This document shows positions 16,776-24,282 of a DNA stretch of 62,890 nt, piece after piece. Origin of the DNA: Acidimicrobiales bacterium (GTDB lineage Bacteria; Actinomycetota; Acidimicrobiia; Acidimicrobiales; DATDAH01); contig JAEUJM010000010.1 in assembly GCA_016794585.1 (NCBI GenBank), positions 1-62,890 on the forward strand, read 5' to 3'. The notes beneath the pieces are model-generated. The model did no database searches. It had not been told where the DNA came from and saw only the letters and a program-made list of their open reading frames with translations. Every line of letters begins with the position of its first letter. The stretch's first letter is position 1. The translations under genes and the position numbers were made by a program.

Positions 16776-17489
16776 TCAGACCGCGGGTAGCGAGACGGAC
16801 TTCTGCACCCCGTCCCAGGAGGGGCTCGAGGAGACGGCGGTCACGGTGGCGGTGACCGGGCCGTTGTTGTCGGATCGACCCCAGGTCACCGTGCAACGCC
16901 CCGTGGAGTCCGTGGTGCAGCTGCGGTTGGAGGAGTTGTTGAAGCGGTCGACCATGCGCACCGTGACCGAGGCGTTGGAGACGGCGTTGCCGTTCGAGTT
17001 GCGCACGATCTTGACCCTGGCGGCGGCGTTGTAGGAGCTGCCGTTGTTCGACGACACGTTGGTGAGCTCGCTGATCCGGCTGCGCAGCAGCGTCGTGGTG
17101 GTCGTCGGCGCGGTGGTCGTGGTGGTCGGCGCCGTGGTGGTCGTCGTCGGCGGCGCCGTGGTCGTCGTGGTCGGCGCCGCCGTCGTGGTCGTGGGCACCG
17201 CCGTGGTGCTGCTCCCGCCCGAGGGCACCGACGAGTCGCTGCTCGTGTCGATGCCCAACTGCGGGAGGTCACCGATGTCGTCGCTGGCGTCCGTGTAGTA
17301 GTCGTCCGAGGCGTCGTCGAGGCGGGAGAGCGCACCGATGGACGGGATGGCCACCAGCGCCACGATCAGGGCGTACTCGACGAGGGTCGCTCCCCGACTG
17401 CCGTGGAGGCGCCGCGCCCGGCGATCGCTCATACCGGTGAGATCGGTCCGACCGGGACGGTCCTTGAACCAGCGATCCACCGCCCCCAT
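16776..17489 (-). CDS. Flp-like pilin fused to a Thr-rich stalk and an Ig-like domain
   Basis: 237 residues from ATG 17489, whose first base overlaps the preceding TGA. Residues about 35-62 are a type IVb (Flp) pilin segment, GATLVEYALIVALVAIPSIG, with the G-x4-E pattern recognised by TadV-type prepilin peptidases. A Ser/Thr/Pro-rich low-complexity stalk (about 95-145, repeated TTTTTAP units) and a roughly 90-residue beta-rich domain with a Cys pair follow. The latter has the look of an invasin/Big-type Ig-like domain (NASVTVRMVDRF, CTVTWGR). Ordinary Flp pilins are only 50-80 residues. This one looks like a minor or tip pilin displaying an adhesin-like domain. Last gene of the operon. Confidence 0.75.
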   Translation of the reverse strand: MGAVDRWFKDRPGRTDLTGMSDRRARRLHGSRGATLVEYALIVALVAIPSIGALSRLDDASDDYYTDASDDIGDLPQLGIDTSSDSSVPSGGSSTTAVPTTTTAAPTTTTTAPPTTTTTAPTTTTTAPTTTTTLLRSRISELTNVSSNNGSSYNAAARVKIVRNSNGNAVSNASVTVRMVDRFNNSSNRSCTTDSTGRCTVTWGRSDNNGPVTATVTAVSSSPSWDGVQKSVSLPAV

Positions 17490-18106
17490 CAGTCGAGCCT
17501 CGGTTCGAGGCGCATGATGGCGCGGTCTTTGATGGTCAGGCCGGTGCCCGGGAACACGTGGGTGATGTAGTTGTACCGGACCTGCATCCACACCCCGAGG
17601 TAGTCGGCGCCGAGGGCCTGCTGGTTCTGGCGGTTCACGGGGCACCAGAAGCGGTCGGGCGCGGTCGTCCCGCAACTCGTGGTGCCACTGAAGTCGCTGG
17701 CCGGCCGGGCCATGTCGGCGCCGGTGTACACGTTGCACGGTGCGCTCGTGCTCGACGACGGCGTGCCCGCCATGCACGAGGCCGACGGCGCCGAGTTGGC
17801 CGTGTTCGCCTTGTAGACGACGATGCGCTGGACCCGAGCGGTGTCGGGGATCTCGCGCATGGCGGCCTCGATGGACTTGAGGATGTCGTAGTCGGCGCTG
17901 CGCTCACGCCCGGCGTTGCTGCCGACACGCACGCCCGATCGCAGCGCGTTGGAGACCGTCATCGAGTCGCGCCAGGCCATGCCGAACTCGAGCACCCCGG
18001 CCATGAGGAGCACGAAGATCGGCACGATCAGCACGAACTCGGTCAGGGCCGCACCACGGTCCCCCCGGGCACGAAGAGCCCGACGTCGGGCGAGGAGGCG
18101 CGCCAT
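17489..18106 (-). CDS. TadE-like pilus assembly (pseudopilin) protein
   Basis: 205 residues from ATG 18106; a GTG one codon earlier is equally in frame. After a basic N-terminus, GAALTEFVLIVPIFVLLMAG is the TadE-family prepilin segment, with Glu five residues after the cleavage Gly. The rest is an extracytoplasmic domain with several Cys residues (SCM, PCN, SCG, WCP) that could form disulfides. TadE-type pseudopilins are needed for the assembly of Flp pili. The start overlaps the stop of the previous gene by one base and its own stop overlaps the pilin ATG, so translation is coupled. Confidence 0.85.
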   Translation of the reverse strand: MARLLARRRALRARGDRGAALTEFVLIVPIFVLLMAGVLEFGMAWRDSMTVSNALRSGVRVGSNAGRERSADYDILKSIEAAMREIPDTARVQRIVVYKANTANSAPSASCMAGTPSSSTSAPCNVYTGADMARPASDFSGTTSCGTTAPDRFWCPVNRQNQQALGADYLGVWMQVRYNYITHVFPGTGLTIKDRAIMRLEPRLD

Positions 18107-18723
18107 CACAGGTCCTGGGGCTCGATGCGCATCACGAGCTCGTCCTCGAGGTTCATGCCCGGCCCGAACAGGCCGGTGATGAAGTCATGACGGGTCTGCA
18201 CGTACACCCCGACGTAGTCCGGCGGCCCCGAGGCCCGCACCTCGCGGCCGTTCTGGCCATTGAGGGCGGCCGGGCACCAGTAGCGGTCGAGGTTCTGGCC
18301 GGTCAGGCAGCCGAAGGCCGACTTCGGCTGCTTGAGATCGGCGACGTCGTAGACGTTGCAGAGGTTGGCGATGCCCACGGTGGCGTTGAGGCAGGCGTGC
18401 GCAGGATGCGAGGTGTTGAGCACCGAGCCACCGACCGCGCCGGCATCGAAGATGATGAGGCGGCGGATCTCGTTGGGCTTGAATCCCTTGGTGGCCTGGC
18501 GGACGACCTGGATCACGTTGTAATCGGCGTACTGGTCGTCGCCGAACGCACTGGCGGCACGGGCGCCGTCGCGCGACGCGTTGGCCACGGTGAGGTAGTC
18601 CCGGAAGGCCAGGCCGAACTCGAGGATCCCGAAGATCAAGATGGCGAACACGGGCGTGACGAAGGCGGCCTCGACCAGCGCTGCGCCTCGGCTGCCGCGG
18701 GCCCGCTTGTGGAGTCGTCGCAT
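18106..18723 (-). CDS. Second TadE-like pilus assembly (pseudopilin) protein
   Basis: 205 residues from ATG 18723. It carries the same architecture as its downstream neighbour: a basic N-terminus, GAALVEAAFVTPVFAILIFG prepilin segment, then an exported domain with four Cys residues and the shared RYWCP / DYVGVYVQ and ELVMRIEP endings. The two TadE genes are clearly paralogues, equal in length and conserved through the C-terminus, and probably arose by tandem duplication. Such proteins often work as a pair of minor pseudopilins (TadE/TadF). Confidence 0.85.
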   Translation of the reverse strand: MRRLHKRARGSRGAALVEAAFVTPVFAILIFGILEFGLAFRDYLTVANASRDGARAASAFGDDQYADYNVIQVVRQATKGFKPNEIRRLIIFDAGAVGGSVLNTSHPAHACLNATVGIANLCNVYDVADLKQPKSAFGCLTGQNLDRYWCPAALNGQNGREVRASGPPDYVGVYVQTRHDFITGLFGPGMNLEDELVMRIEPQDL

Positions 18724-18725
18724 CG

Positions 18726-20435
18726 CTACTCCACCAACCGGACCGGGTCGCCACGCACCCGGGCGGACCACGTGGTCTGGTCGGTCGGAGAGCCGCTCCC
18801 GAAGTTCAGGTTGATCTTGAACCAGCACCCCAGGTCGCTGCCGGCGTCGCACCCGTAGTTCTCCGGCAGGGGGATCTGCGCGGTGAGGCTCCGCCCGTTG
18901 TACAGCGAGTTGGTGAGGCCGCTCTGGGTGCACGTGGAGCTGGTGGTCACGACGGGGGTCGTCGCGTCGCGGATGAAGGTGCAGCCGCCCAGCGGCGTGC
19001 CGGTCTGGTCGGTGGGCGGCACGATGGTGAGGCTGGCGTCGGCGCCGTCGGCCACGTCGAAGAGCTCGAGCTCGAGGATCTGGCCGGCGTACTCGGGCAC
19101 GATGCGGGCGAGGTAGAAGTTGGTGACCGTGCCCGACCCGGCCTGGTTCACGTAGATCGGGAGGCGGCCGTCGGCGAAGAAGTTGATGCCGTTCGGGAAG
19201 GTGGCGTTCGCCGGGTCGCCGAAGCCGGCGCGCAGCGAGAACTTGTTGTAGCCACCGGTGTTGACCGTGGGGTCGAACGTCGTGAGGGTGGACGGCGGGT
19301 TCGACAGGTTGGCCGTCGAGGTGATCTGGAGCAGGTAGTCCCCCACCACCACCTGGCTCCAGTCGACCTCGCAGAGATCCACCCAGCGCCGGAAGTGGTC
19401 GACGAAGGGCATGTTCTCCCGGCCGATGCTGCCGTCCTTGTACCCGTCCGTCTGGTTCAGCAACGGGTACACGGACTCGTCGTAGGCGCTGAAGCTCTTG
19501 GTGCAGATCACCGGGTTGTCCGAGTTGTCGAACGGGGTGTTGTCCGGGCTGCGCACGATGTAGGTCGTCACCAGGTTCACGCCGTTCTGGTCCGAGTCGG
19601 CGGTACACCACTCGTTGTTGCCCGCCGCGTAGCGCGTCGCCGCGTTCGCCGGCGCCCCTTGCCCCACGAGGGTGGCGGCCTGGGTGGTCCAGGTCGAGCC
19701 GGTCGTGGGCAGGTTGGACCCGGTGGCGCAGGTGTTGCCGACATCGAGGAAGGCGGCGTCGAAGGCCTGGATGCGCAGGTTGCCGCTGGCCGGCTTGGTG
19801 TCGACGGTGAGGCGGTAGAAGTACCCGTCCTGGCTGTAGTTCAGGTTGGTGCCGCTCGAGCACCCGGTGTACGCGCCGGTGCAGTCGCCGGCGGTGTACT
19901 GGTCGCCGTTGACCTTCGTGGACCTCGGCGAGCCGATGTTGAGCCAGTAGTAGGGCCGGTTGTAGCCCCCGGCCGACCAGCGCTCGGGGTCGTTGCCGAG
20001 GCTGTTGTCGGGGCTGCCCATGGGAACGCTCTGGACGTACTCGGCGAGGGCCTGGCGTTCCACGTCGACGTTGTTGATGAACAGCGACGAGAAGAACATG
20101 GGGACGCTGGTGTCGTGGATGTAGACGCGCAGACGCCGGTTGCCGATCGGGGTGACGGTGACGACGATGTCGGCGGCGGCGTCGTCGAACCCGTTGGCCT
20201 TGGCCGTCTCGAGGGCCACCTGCTCGGCCTTCTCGTCATTGGGCATCCACACCACGCCGGCGAGGGCGGCGGCGTCGACGGCGCGCTGCATGCGGTTCGC
20301 GTACGTGTACCAGGAGCCCACGTCCACAGCGAAGCCCGTGAAGGCCAGCAGGGGCAGCAGCAGCAGCGCCGCCATGATCAGCACGTAGCCGCGTTCACCC
20401 TTGAGTCGCGTGCGACGCCGATACGAATGCCCCAT
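18726..20435 (-). CDS. TadG-like pilus assembly protein
   Basis: 569 residues from ATG 20435. GERGYVLIMAALLLLPLLAF followed by GFAVDVGSWYTYANRMQRAVDAAALAGV is the diagnostic Tad/TadG N-terminal segment (residues about 12-62). It is anchored by a single membrane segment, with a large exported remainder that is rich in Asn, Thr, Gly and aromatic residues and looks like a beta-rich surface domain. TadG proteins belong to the tight-adherence pilus machinery. It opens a four-gene operon; the ATPase and platform genes (tadA, tadB, tadC) are not in the window. Confidence 0.85.
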   Translation of the reverse strand: MGHSYRRRTRLKGERGYVLIMAALLLLPLLAFTGFAVDVGSWYTYANRMQRAVDAAALAGVVWMPNDEKAEQVALETAKANGFDDAAADIVVTVTPIGNRRLRVYIHDTSVPMFFSSLFINNVDVERQALAEYVQSVPMGSPDNSLGNDPERWSAGGYNRPYYWLNIGSPRSTKVNGDQYTAGDCTGAYTGCSSGTNLNYSQDGYFYRLTVDTKPASGNLRIQAFDAAFLDVGNTCATGSNLPTTGSTWTTQAATLVGQGAPANAATRYAAGNNEWCTADSDQNGVNLVTTYIVRSPDNTPFDNSDNPVICTKSFSAYDESVYPLLNQTDGYKDGSIGRENMPFVDHFRRWVDLCEVDWSQVVVGDYLLQITSTANLSNPPSTLTTFDPTVNTGGYNKFSLRAGFGDPANATFPNGINFFADGRLPIYVNQAGSGTVTNFYLARIVPEYAGQILELELFDVADGADASLTIVPPTDQTGTPLGGCTFIRDATTPVVTTSSTCTQSGLTNSLYNGRSLTAQIPLPENYGCDAGSDLGCWFKINLNFGSGSPTDQTTWSARVRGDPVRLVE

Positions 20436-20460
20436 CGAGGTGCTGTCTTCCTGATCGCCC

Positions 20461-20474
20461 AGTACTTCGGTACT
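20461..20474. promoter_or_regulatory. Perfect palindrome upstream of the pilus operon
   Basis: AGTAC-TTCG-GTACT is a perfect 5-bp inverted repeat around a TTCG centre, 26 bases upstream of the TadG start. It could be a protein-binding operator or a UUCG-type RNA hairpin at the 5' end of the operon mRNA. Nothing identifies the factor. Confidence 0.4.
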
Positions 20475-20512
20475 AGGCCATCGGAACTACAAGGGCGCAC
20501 CTTGAGGGGTTG

Positions 20513-20543
20513 GGGCCCGCCGAACCCGAGATCCGGCGGGCCC
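20513..20543 (-). terminator. 10-bp hairpin downstream of the tRNA-Cys gene
   Basis: GGGCCCGCCG (20513-20522) and CGGCGGGCCC (20534-20543) are perfect complements around an 11-base loop. The hairpin lies 5 bases beyond the encoded CCA of tRNA-Cys on the - strand. It is well placed to end tRNA transcription before the pilus operon. No U-tract follows, as is usual in GC-rich actinobacteria. Confidence 0.6.
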
Positions 20544-20548
20544 TCCGG

Positions 20549-20623
20549 TGGAGGCGGTGGCGGGAATCGAACCCGCGTACGGGGCTTTGCAGGCCCCTGC
20601 CTGAGCCACTCGGCCACACCGCC
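20549..20623 (-). tRNA. tRNA-Cys (anticodon GCA)
   Basis: On the - strand the acceptor GGCGGTG pairs with CACCGCC, the anticodon stem GGGGC/GCCCC encloses CTGCAAA (anticodon GCA), and the T arm is GCGGG-TTCGATT-CCCGC. The discriminator is U, as expected for cysteine tRNAs, and CCA is encoded (20549-20551). Confidence 0.95.
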
Positions 20624-20745
20624 GGAGCGGGCCACTGTAGCCGGGCGGGTCCCGCTCCCCGACCAGGGATTCGCGCCGGGCGGGCGGCGCCGTCACCGGG
20701 GCGCAAAACCAGCGGTGCCCGGACCCTGGGGGCCCGGGCACCGGA

Positions 20746-20821
20746 TGGAGCGGACGACGGGATTCGAACCCGCGACCCTCACCTTGGCAAGGTGATGCTC
20801 TACCAACTGAGCCACGTCCGC
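20746..20821 (-). tRNA. tRNA-Gly (anticodon GCC)
   Basis: On the - strand the acceptor GCGGACG pairs with CGTCCGC, the D arm is GCTC/GAGC, the anticodon stem TCACC/GGTGA encloses TTGCCAA (anticodon GCC), and the T arm is GCGGG-TTCGAAT-CCCGT. The discriminator is U and CCA is encoded (20746-20748). It lies about 120 bases upstream of tRNA-Cys on the same strand, so the two may be cotranscribed. Confidence 0.95.
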
Positions 20822-20879
20822 GTGTGACGGGTGAGTGTACCGGGTCCTGACCGAACCCGGAAAGCGAGTGTCGCGACGG

Positions 20880-21869
20880 TTACCCGTCGGCCCCGCCCGC
20901 CTCGGCCACCTTGGCCCGGACCCGCCCGGCCATCTCCTGGGCGAGGGCTCGATCGCCGATCGCGTCGACGGTGACCTGACGGCCGCCGGACTCGAAGATG
21001 AGCGACGCCACCTTGTCGTCCTGCCAACCCTGCACGGTGAGGGTCGGCTCGATCTCGACGGTGGCCGAGGCGGCCTTCCACTGGGCCTCGTTGACCAGGA
21101 GCACGCGGCCCTGGGTGAGCACGGCGACCCCGGGCTGACCCTCGAAGTTGCCTTGGACGAGGGCCTCCACGACCTCACCGTCCAGCAAGAGGGCGGAGGC
21201 GACGGCGAAGGCGGTCTTGCCGTGGCGCTTCGCCGCCGAACCGAGACGGCCGACCGCCAACCCGAGCTGGTGCGGGTCGATCGGCCCGGCCGGCACCACC
21301 GGCGGCGGCGGCGCGGCGGCGGGCGGAGGGGCACCCACGGGCGCCCCAGGAGGCGGCGGTGGCATCCCGGGGGGCGGCGGCATCCCGGGGGGCGGAGCCA
21401 TCGGAGGCGGGGCCTGCGGAGGCGGGGCCTGCGGAGGCGGCGCCATCGGCGGCGGGGCCTGCACGGGCGGCGTCGGGGCGGGTGGCGCCTGGGGTGGGGT
21501 CGCCATCGGCGGCGGGGCCTGCGGCGGCGGCGCCATCGGGGGCGGGGCCACTGGGGGCGGTGGCGCCTGGGGTGGCGGGGCGACCGGGGGCGGAGGCGCC
21601 TGGGGTGGCGGGGCCATCGGGGGCGGCGGCGTCATCGGGGGCGGCGGCGCGCCGGGCGGAGGCCCGGGTGGCGGGGCCATGGGAGGGGGCGGGGCCGCCC
21701 CGGGAGGCGGCGGGGTCGCCGGCACGCCGGGAGGCGGAGGCGGGGCGCCCGGGGGCGCGAAGCCGGGGCCGGGCTCGGCCGCCGACGGCGCCGCGTCGAG
21801 CGACGAGCCGCACGTGGTGCAGAACTTGGCGCCCTCCACGTTGGACGCGCTGCAGTTGCCACAGACCAT
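20880..21869 (-). CDS. Zinc-ribbon, proline-rich linker, PH-like domain protein
   Basis: 329 residues from ATG 21869, with GAGGAGG about 9 bases upstream. Residues 3-22 are a zinc ribbon (CGNC and CTTC). About 165 residues of Pro/Ala/Met/Gly repeats follow (PPPPMAPPPQAPPP and GAPPPPG units). The C-terminal 130 residues form a folded domain with alternating strands (VAVLTQGRVLLVNEAQWKAA, TLTVQGWQ, VASLIFESGGRQVTVD) that resembles bacterial PH-like domains. The function is unknown. The three-part design suggests a cytosolic adaptor. The repeats are in frame and coding, not intergenic. Confidence 0.7.
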   Translation of the reverse strand: MVCGNCSASNVEGAKFCTTCGSSLDAAPSAAEPGPGFAPPGAPPPPPGVPATPPPPGAAPPPPMAPPPGPPPGAPPPPMTPPPPMAPPPQAPPPPVAPPPQAPPPPVAPPPMAPPPQAPPPMATPPQAPPAPTPPVQAPPPMAPPPQAPPPQAPPPMAPPPGMPPPPGMPPPPPGAPVGAPPPAAAPPPPVVPAGPIDPHQLGLAVGRLGSAAKRHGKTAFAVASALLLDGEVVEALVQGNFEGQPGVAVLTQGRVLLVNEAQWKAASATVEIEPTLTVQGWQDDKVASLIFESGGRQVTVDAIGDRALAQEMAGRVRAKVAEAGGADG

Positions 21870-21957
21870 CGAATGACCCTCCTCAGCGGGCTCGCGGTGG
21901 CGTCAGCGTAGGACACCGCCGCCGGCTCGCGTGGAAGGCGGCCGTCGTCGCCGACCC

Positions 21958-22542
21958 TCAGGCCAGCGCGCGCTCCACCAGCGCCCGCTCGCGGTCCGAC
22001 AGCGCGAGGCCCAGCGCCTCGCTACAGGCCGACGGGCTCATCTTGGCCAGGGTGCGCCGGAGGACGTCGATGGTCTTGTCGTCACCCAGCCGGTCGGCCA
22101 AGGAGGTGAACTGGGTCTGGAGGAACACGAGGCACAACGCGTCCTCGTGGGTCTGGACCTGCGGATCCGTGGCCCGGGAGGCTTTGGCGATGATCTCCTG
22201 CACCCGCCCGATCTCGACCGGGTCGTAGCCCAGCGGGGCGAGCAGCGCGGCGACGTCCTCCTGGTGGCGACGGTTCAGGTCCTTGCGCCAGCGCAGGTAG
22301 CCGGAACGGCCCTCGGGGTACTCGTCTCGGGGCAGGGCCCAGCGGCGCAGGTGGTGCGCCCGGGCCGCCAGCAGCTGCTCCTCGGACGCGTCGGGGTCGA
22401 GCCGACGCACCCAGCGGGTCATGAGCTCGGCGTGGAGCAGCTCCTTGGGGCGCTCGTCCCCCGCCCAGGTCAGGGTGTGGGGGTCGTCCGCGTTGGCCGC
22501 GTCGATGGCGGCGATGGCCTGCTCGAAGCGGATCCGGTCCAC
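21958..22542 (-). CDS. DUF4202 domain-containing protein
   Basis: 194 residues from GTG 22542. It is all-helical in appearance and matches DUF4202 along its whole length. The conserved features are FEQAIAAIDAANADDPHTL near the N-terminus, the His-rich pair LLHAELMTRW and RAHHLRRWALPRDEYPEGR, YLRWRKDL and QTHEDALCLVFLQTQFTSL. The regularly spaced His, Asp and Glu residues recall HD-type metal hydrolases, but no function is established for the family. It is followed closely by the small gene at 22560. Confidence 0.8.
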   Translation of the reverse strand: MDRIRFEQAIAAIDAANADDPHTLTWAGDERPKELLHAELMTRWVRRLDPDASEEQLLAARAHHLRRWALPRDEYPEGRSGYLRWRKDLNRRHQEDVAALLAPLGYDPVEIGRVQEIIAKASRATDPQVQTHEDALCLVFLQTQFTSLADRLGDDKTIDVLRRTLAKMSPSACSEALGLALSDRERALVERALA

Positions 22543-22559
22543 CGAGGGCCTCTCGGTGC

Positions 22560-22790
22560 CTACGTCCGCTGGTCCGGCGGGCGCAGGTCGACCCGCAGCA
22601 CGAGGACCCCGTCCTCGAGCGAGCCCTCGGCGTCGCCGATGATGGCGAAGTCCTGGAAGTCCGTCTGGGCCTGGGCCACGAACTTCGCCCGTTCGTCCCC
22701 CGCCACGGGCGGGAGGTTGCGCTTCTTCACCGCGGCGGCGCGGTCACGGAACCGCGCCAGCATCGCGTCGATGTCGAGCGAGTCAGCCAT
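22560..22790 (-). CDS. Small conserved hypothetical protein
   Basis: 76 residues from ATG 22790. The order is LDIDAMLARFRDRAAAVKKR (helix), LPPVAGDERAKFVAQAQTDF (helix), DFAIIGDAEGSLEDGVLVLRVDL (beta hairpin). There is no signal peptide or membrane segment, and no domain is recognised. It resembles small actinobacterial proteins of unknown role. It ends 17 bases before the DUF4202 start and is probably cotranscribed with it. Confidence 0.6.
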   Translation of the reverse strand: MADSLDIDAMLARFRDRAAAVKKRNLPPVAGDERAKFVAQAQTDFQDFAIIGDAEGSLEDGVLVLRVDLRPPDQRT

Positions 22791-22823
22791 GGGTCCCAAC
22801 CTACCTTTGGGACCGGGGGGCGC

Positions 22824-23327
22824 TCAGTCCTCAGCCCACCAGAAGCCCTGCTCGTCGTCCTTGTGGTCGAACACCGAGCGGGCCGCGGTCGGGGCGAAGA
22901 GGTCGTCCGGCGAGTCCGGGACGTCCCACTCGTCCTGGCCGCCGTGCCACCGGTCGGGTCGGGTGTGCCGGGCGTACACGATCGTGAGCACCAGGATCAG
23001 GAAGGCGACCACACCGAGCCCGCCGATGGCCATCCAGACGGTCTTGCTGGCGGCCGGGTCGGCGTCGGACTCCACCGGCTCCTCGAGCGAGGTGACCGTC
23101 CCGGGGCCGGTCGTCGCCGTGCTCGCGGCCGTGGTGGGCGTGGTGTCGGGCACGAGCACCCCGGTGGTGGGGACGGCACCCGGTGCGAGCGTGGTGGGCG
23201 TCGGGAACCCGGGCACCGTGGTGGCCGGCGGAAACTGCGCGGTCGACGCCCCGGCGACACCGCCGGCGACCAGCAGGAGTACGGCGAGGAACAGCGTTCC
23301 CGCAGCAGCCTTCAGGGATGTGTGCAT
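22824..23327 (-). CDS. Secreted or anchored single-pass hypothetical protein
   Basis: 167 residues from ATG 23327. A Sec signal peptide (KAAAGTLFLAVLLLVAGGVAGA, residues 6-27) is followed by a Thr/Pro-rich extracytoplasmic segment of about 65 residues. A transmembrane helix (about 97-118, VWMAIGGLGVVAFLILVLTI) and an acidic cytosolic tail containing DEWDVPDSPDDLF come next. Only the topology can be described. It stands upstream of the 22560 gene on the same strand. Confidence 0.65.
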   Translation of the reverse strand: MHTSLKAAAGTLFLAVLLLVAGGVAGASTAQFPPATTVPGFPTPTTLAPGAVPTTGVLVPDTTPTTAASTATTGPGTVTSLEEPVESDADPAASKTVWMAIGGLGVVAFLILVLTIVYARHTRPDRWHGGQDEWDVPDSPDDLFAPTAARSVFDHKDDEQGFWWAED

Positions 23328-23448
23328 CGCGACCCACGAACTCCGTTGCTCTCACCCGCACCGCTGTCGGTCCGCCGACCGGGCGAGCGTACCGGGCGCA
23401 CCCCCACCGGCTCCAAGCGCCCCGTCTGCACTGCTGAGGCCGGGTCAG

Positions 23449-24234
23449 TCACCGCTGGTGCACCGGACAGGAGTACGTCGTCCGGCCGCCGACGGTTCGA
23501 CGCAGCAGCGGCGCCCCGTCACGAGGGCACACGCCGCCGCGTTCTCGGGCGTGGTGCAGGTCACCCGTGTGCGAGCCGCCGCGCTCCCCGAGTTCGGCCA
23601 GCGTCGCCCGGAGGTGGCGGTGGAGGCGGCGCAGCTCGGCCGCGTCGAGCGACCCGGCGCCCCGGGCCGGATCGAGGCCCGCCCGCCAGAGGGTCTCGTC
23701 CACGAGCAGGTTGCCCACGCCGGCGAGACGGGACTGGTCCATGAGCCGCGCCTTGAGAGGTGCGTTGCTGCCCGCGAGCAGGTTCCGCAGCTCCGCCGGC
23801 CGCACGGCCATCGCGTCGACGCCCCACCGTCCCTCGTCGGGATCGAGCTCGACCGCCCCGAGGCGGCGGGCGTCACGCATCACCAGCTCGCCACCGTCGC
23901 CGAAGCGCAGCCCGAAGCGGTCCCAGGCGGGGCGTTCGTTGCCGCGGACGTACTCCAACTTGTCGATGGCCGCCCAGCCGTCCACGAGCAGCTTCCCCGA
24001 CATCCCGAAGTGCAACCCGAGCACCGGTCCGTCCTCCGAGGTGTCCAGCAGCACCTGCTTGCCGATCCGACGGGCGGCGACGAGGCGTCGCCCGGTGAGC
24101 TCGGCGCGGGCCACCTCGGCGGTGAGGCCCCGCTTCAGGTACCACGCATCCGGGGCCACCACCTCCGCGATGACCCGGTCGAGCGCCCGTTCCGCCGTGC
24201 GCCGGTACATCTCGGCCTCGAGGATCTCCGGCAC
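23449..24234 (-). CDS. Fpg/Nei-family DNA glycosylase / AP lyase with altered zinc finger
   Basis: 261 residues from GTG 24234. After removal of Met, Pro1 and Glu2 (MPEILEAE) supply the catalytic nucleophile and acid, and Lys59 (RRIGKQVLL) matches the conserved beta-lobe lysine. The helix-two-turn-helix is seen in LMDQSRLAGVGNLLVDETLW. The C-terminal finger normally has four cysteines. Here it reads C-x2-D and C-x2-H (VCPRDGAPL and SCPVHQR), so zinc binding would use Asp and His or be lost. Enzymes of this family excise oxidised bases; which ones this protein removes is not evident. Confidence 0.85.
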   Translation of the reverse strand: MPEILEAEMYRRTAERALDRVIAEVVAPDAWYLKRGLTAEVARAELTGRRLVAARRIGKQVLLDTSEDGPVLGLHFGMSGKLLVDGWAAIDKLEYVRGNERPAWDRFGLRFGDGGELVMRDARRLGAVELDPDEGRWGVDAMAVRPAELRNLLAGSNAPLKARLMDQSRLAGVGNLLVDETLWRAGLDPARGAGSLDAAELRRLHRHLRATLAELGERGGSHTGDLHHARERGGVCPRDGAPLLRRTVGGRTTYSCPVHQR

Positions 24235-24282
24235 GTCAGCGACCCGAACGCGGGCGGGTCGGCCTGTCCGAGCGGGCCCTGC

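Noticed and set aside
17092..17220. Short GTGGTGGTCGTCG-type repeats, at first sight a repeat array
   Set aside because: They encode the Thr-rich stalk of the pilin in frame; no CRISPR-like spacers.
21300..21780. Dense short repeats resembling a tandem-repeat locus
   Set aside because: In frame and coding for a proline-rich linker; kept as a protein feature, not as a DNA repeat or CRISPR.
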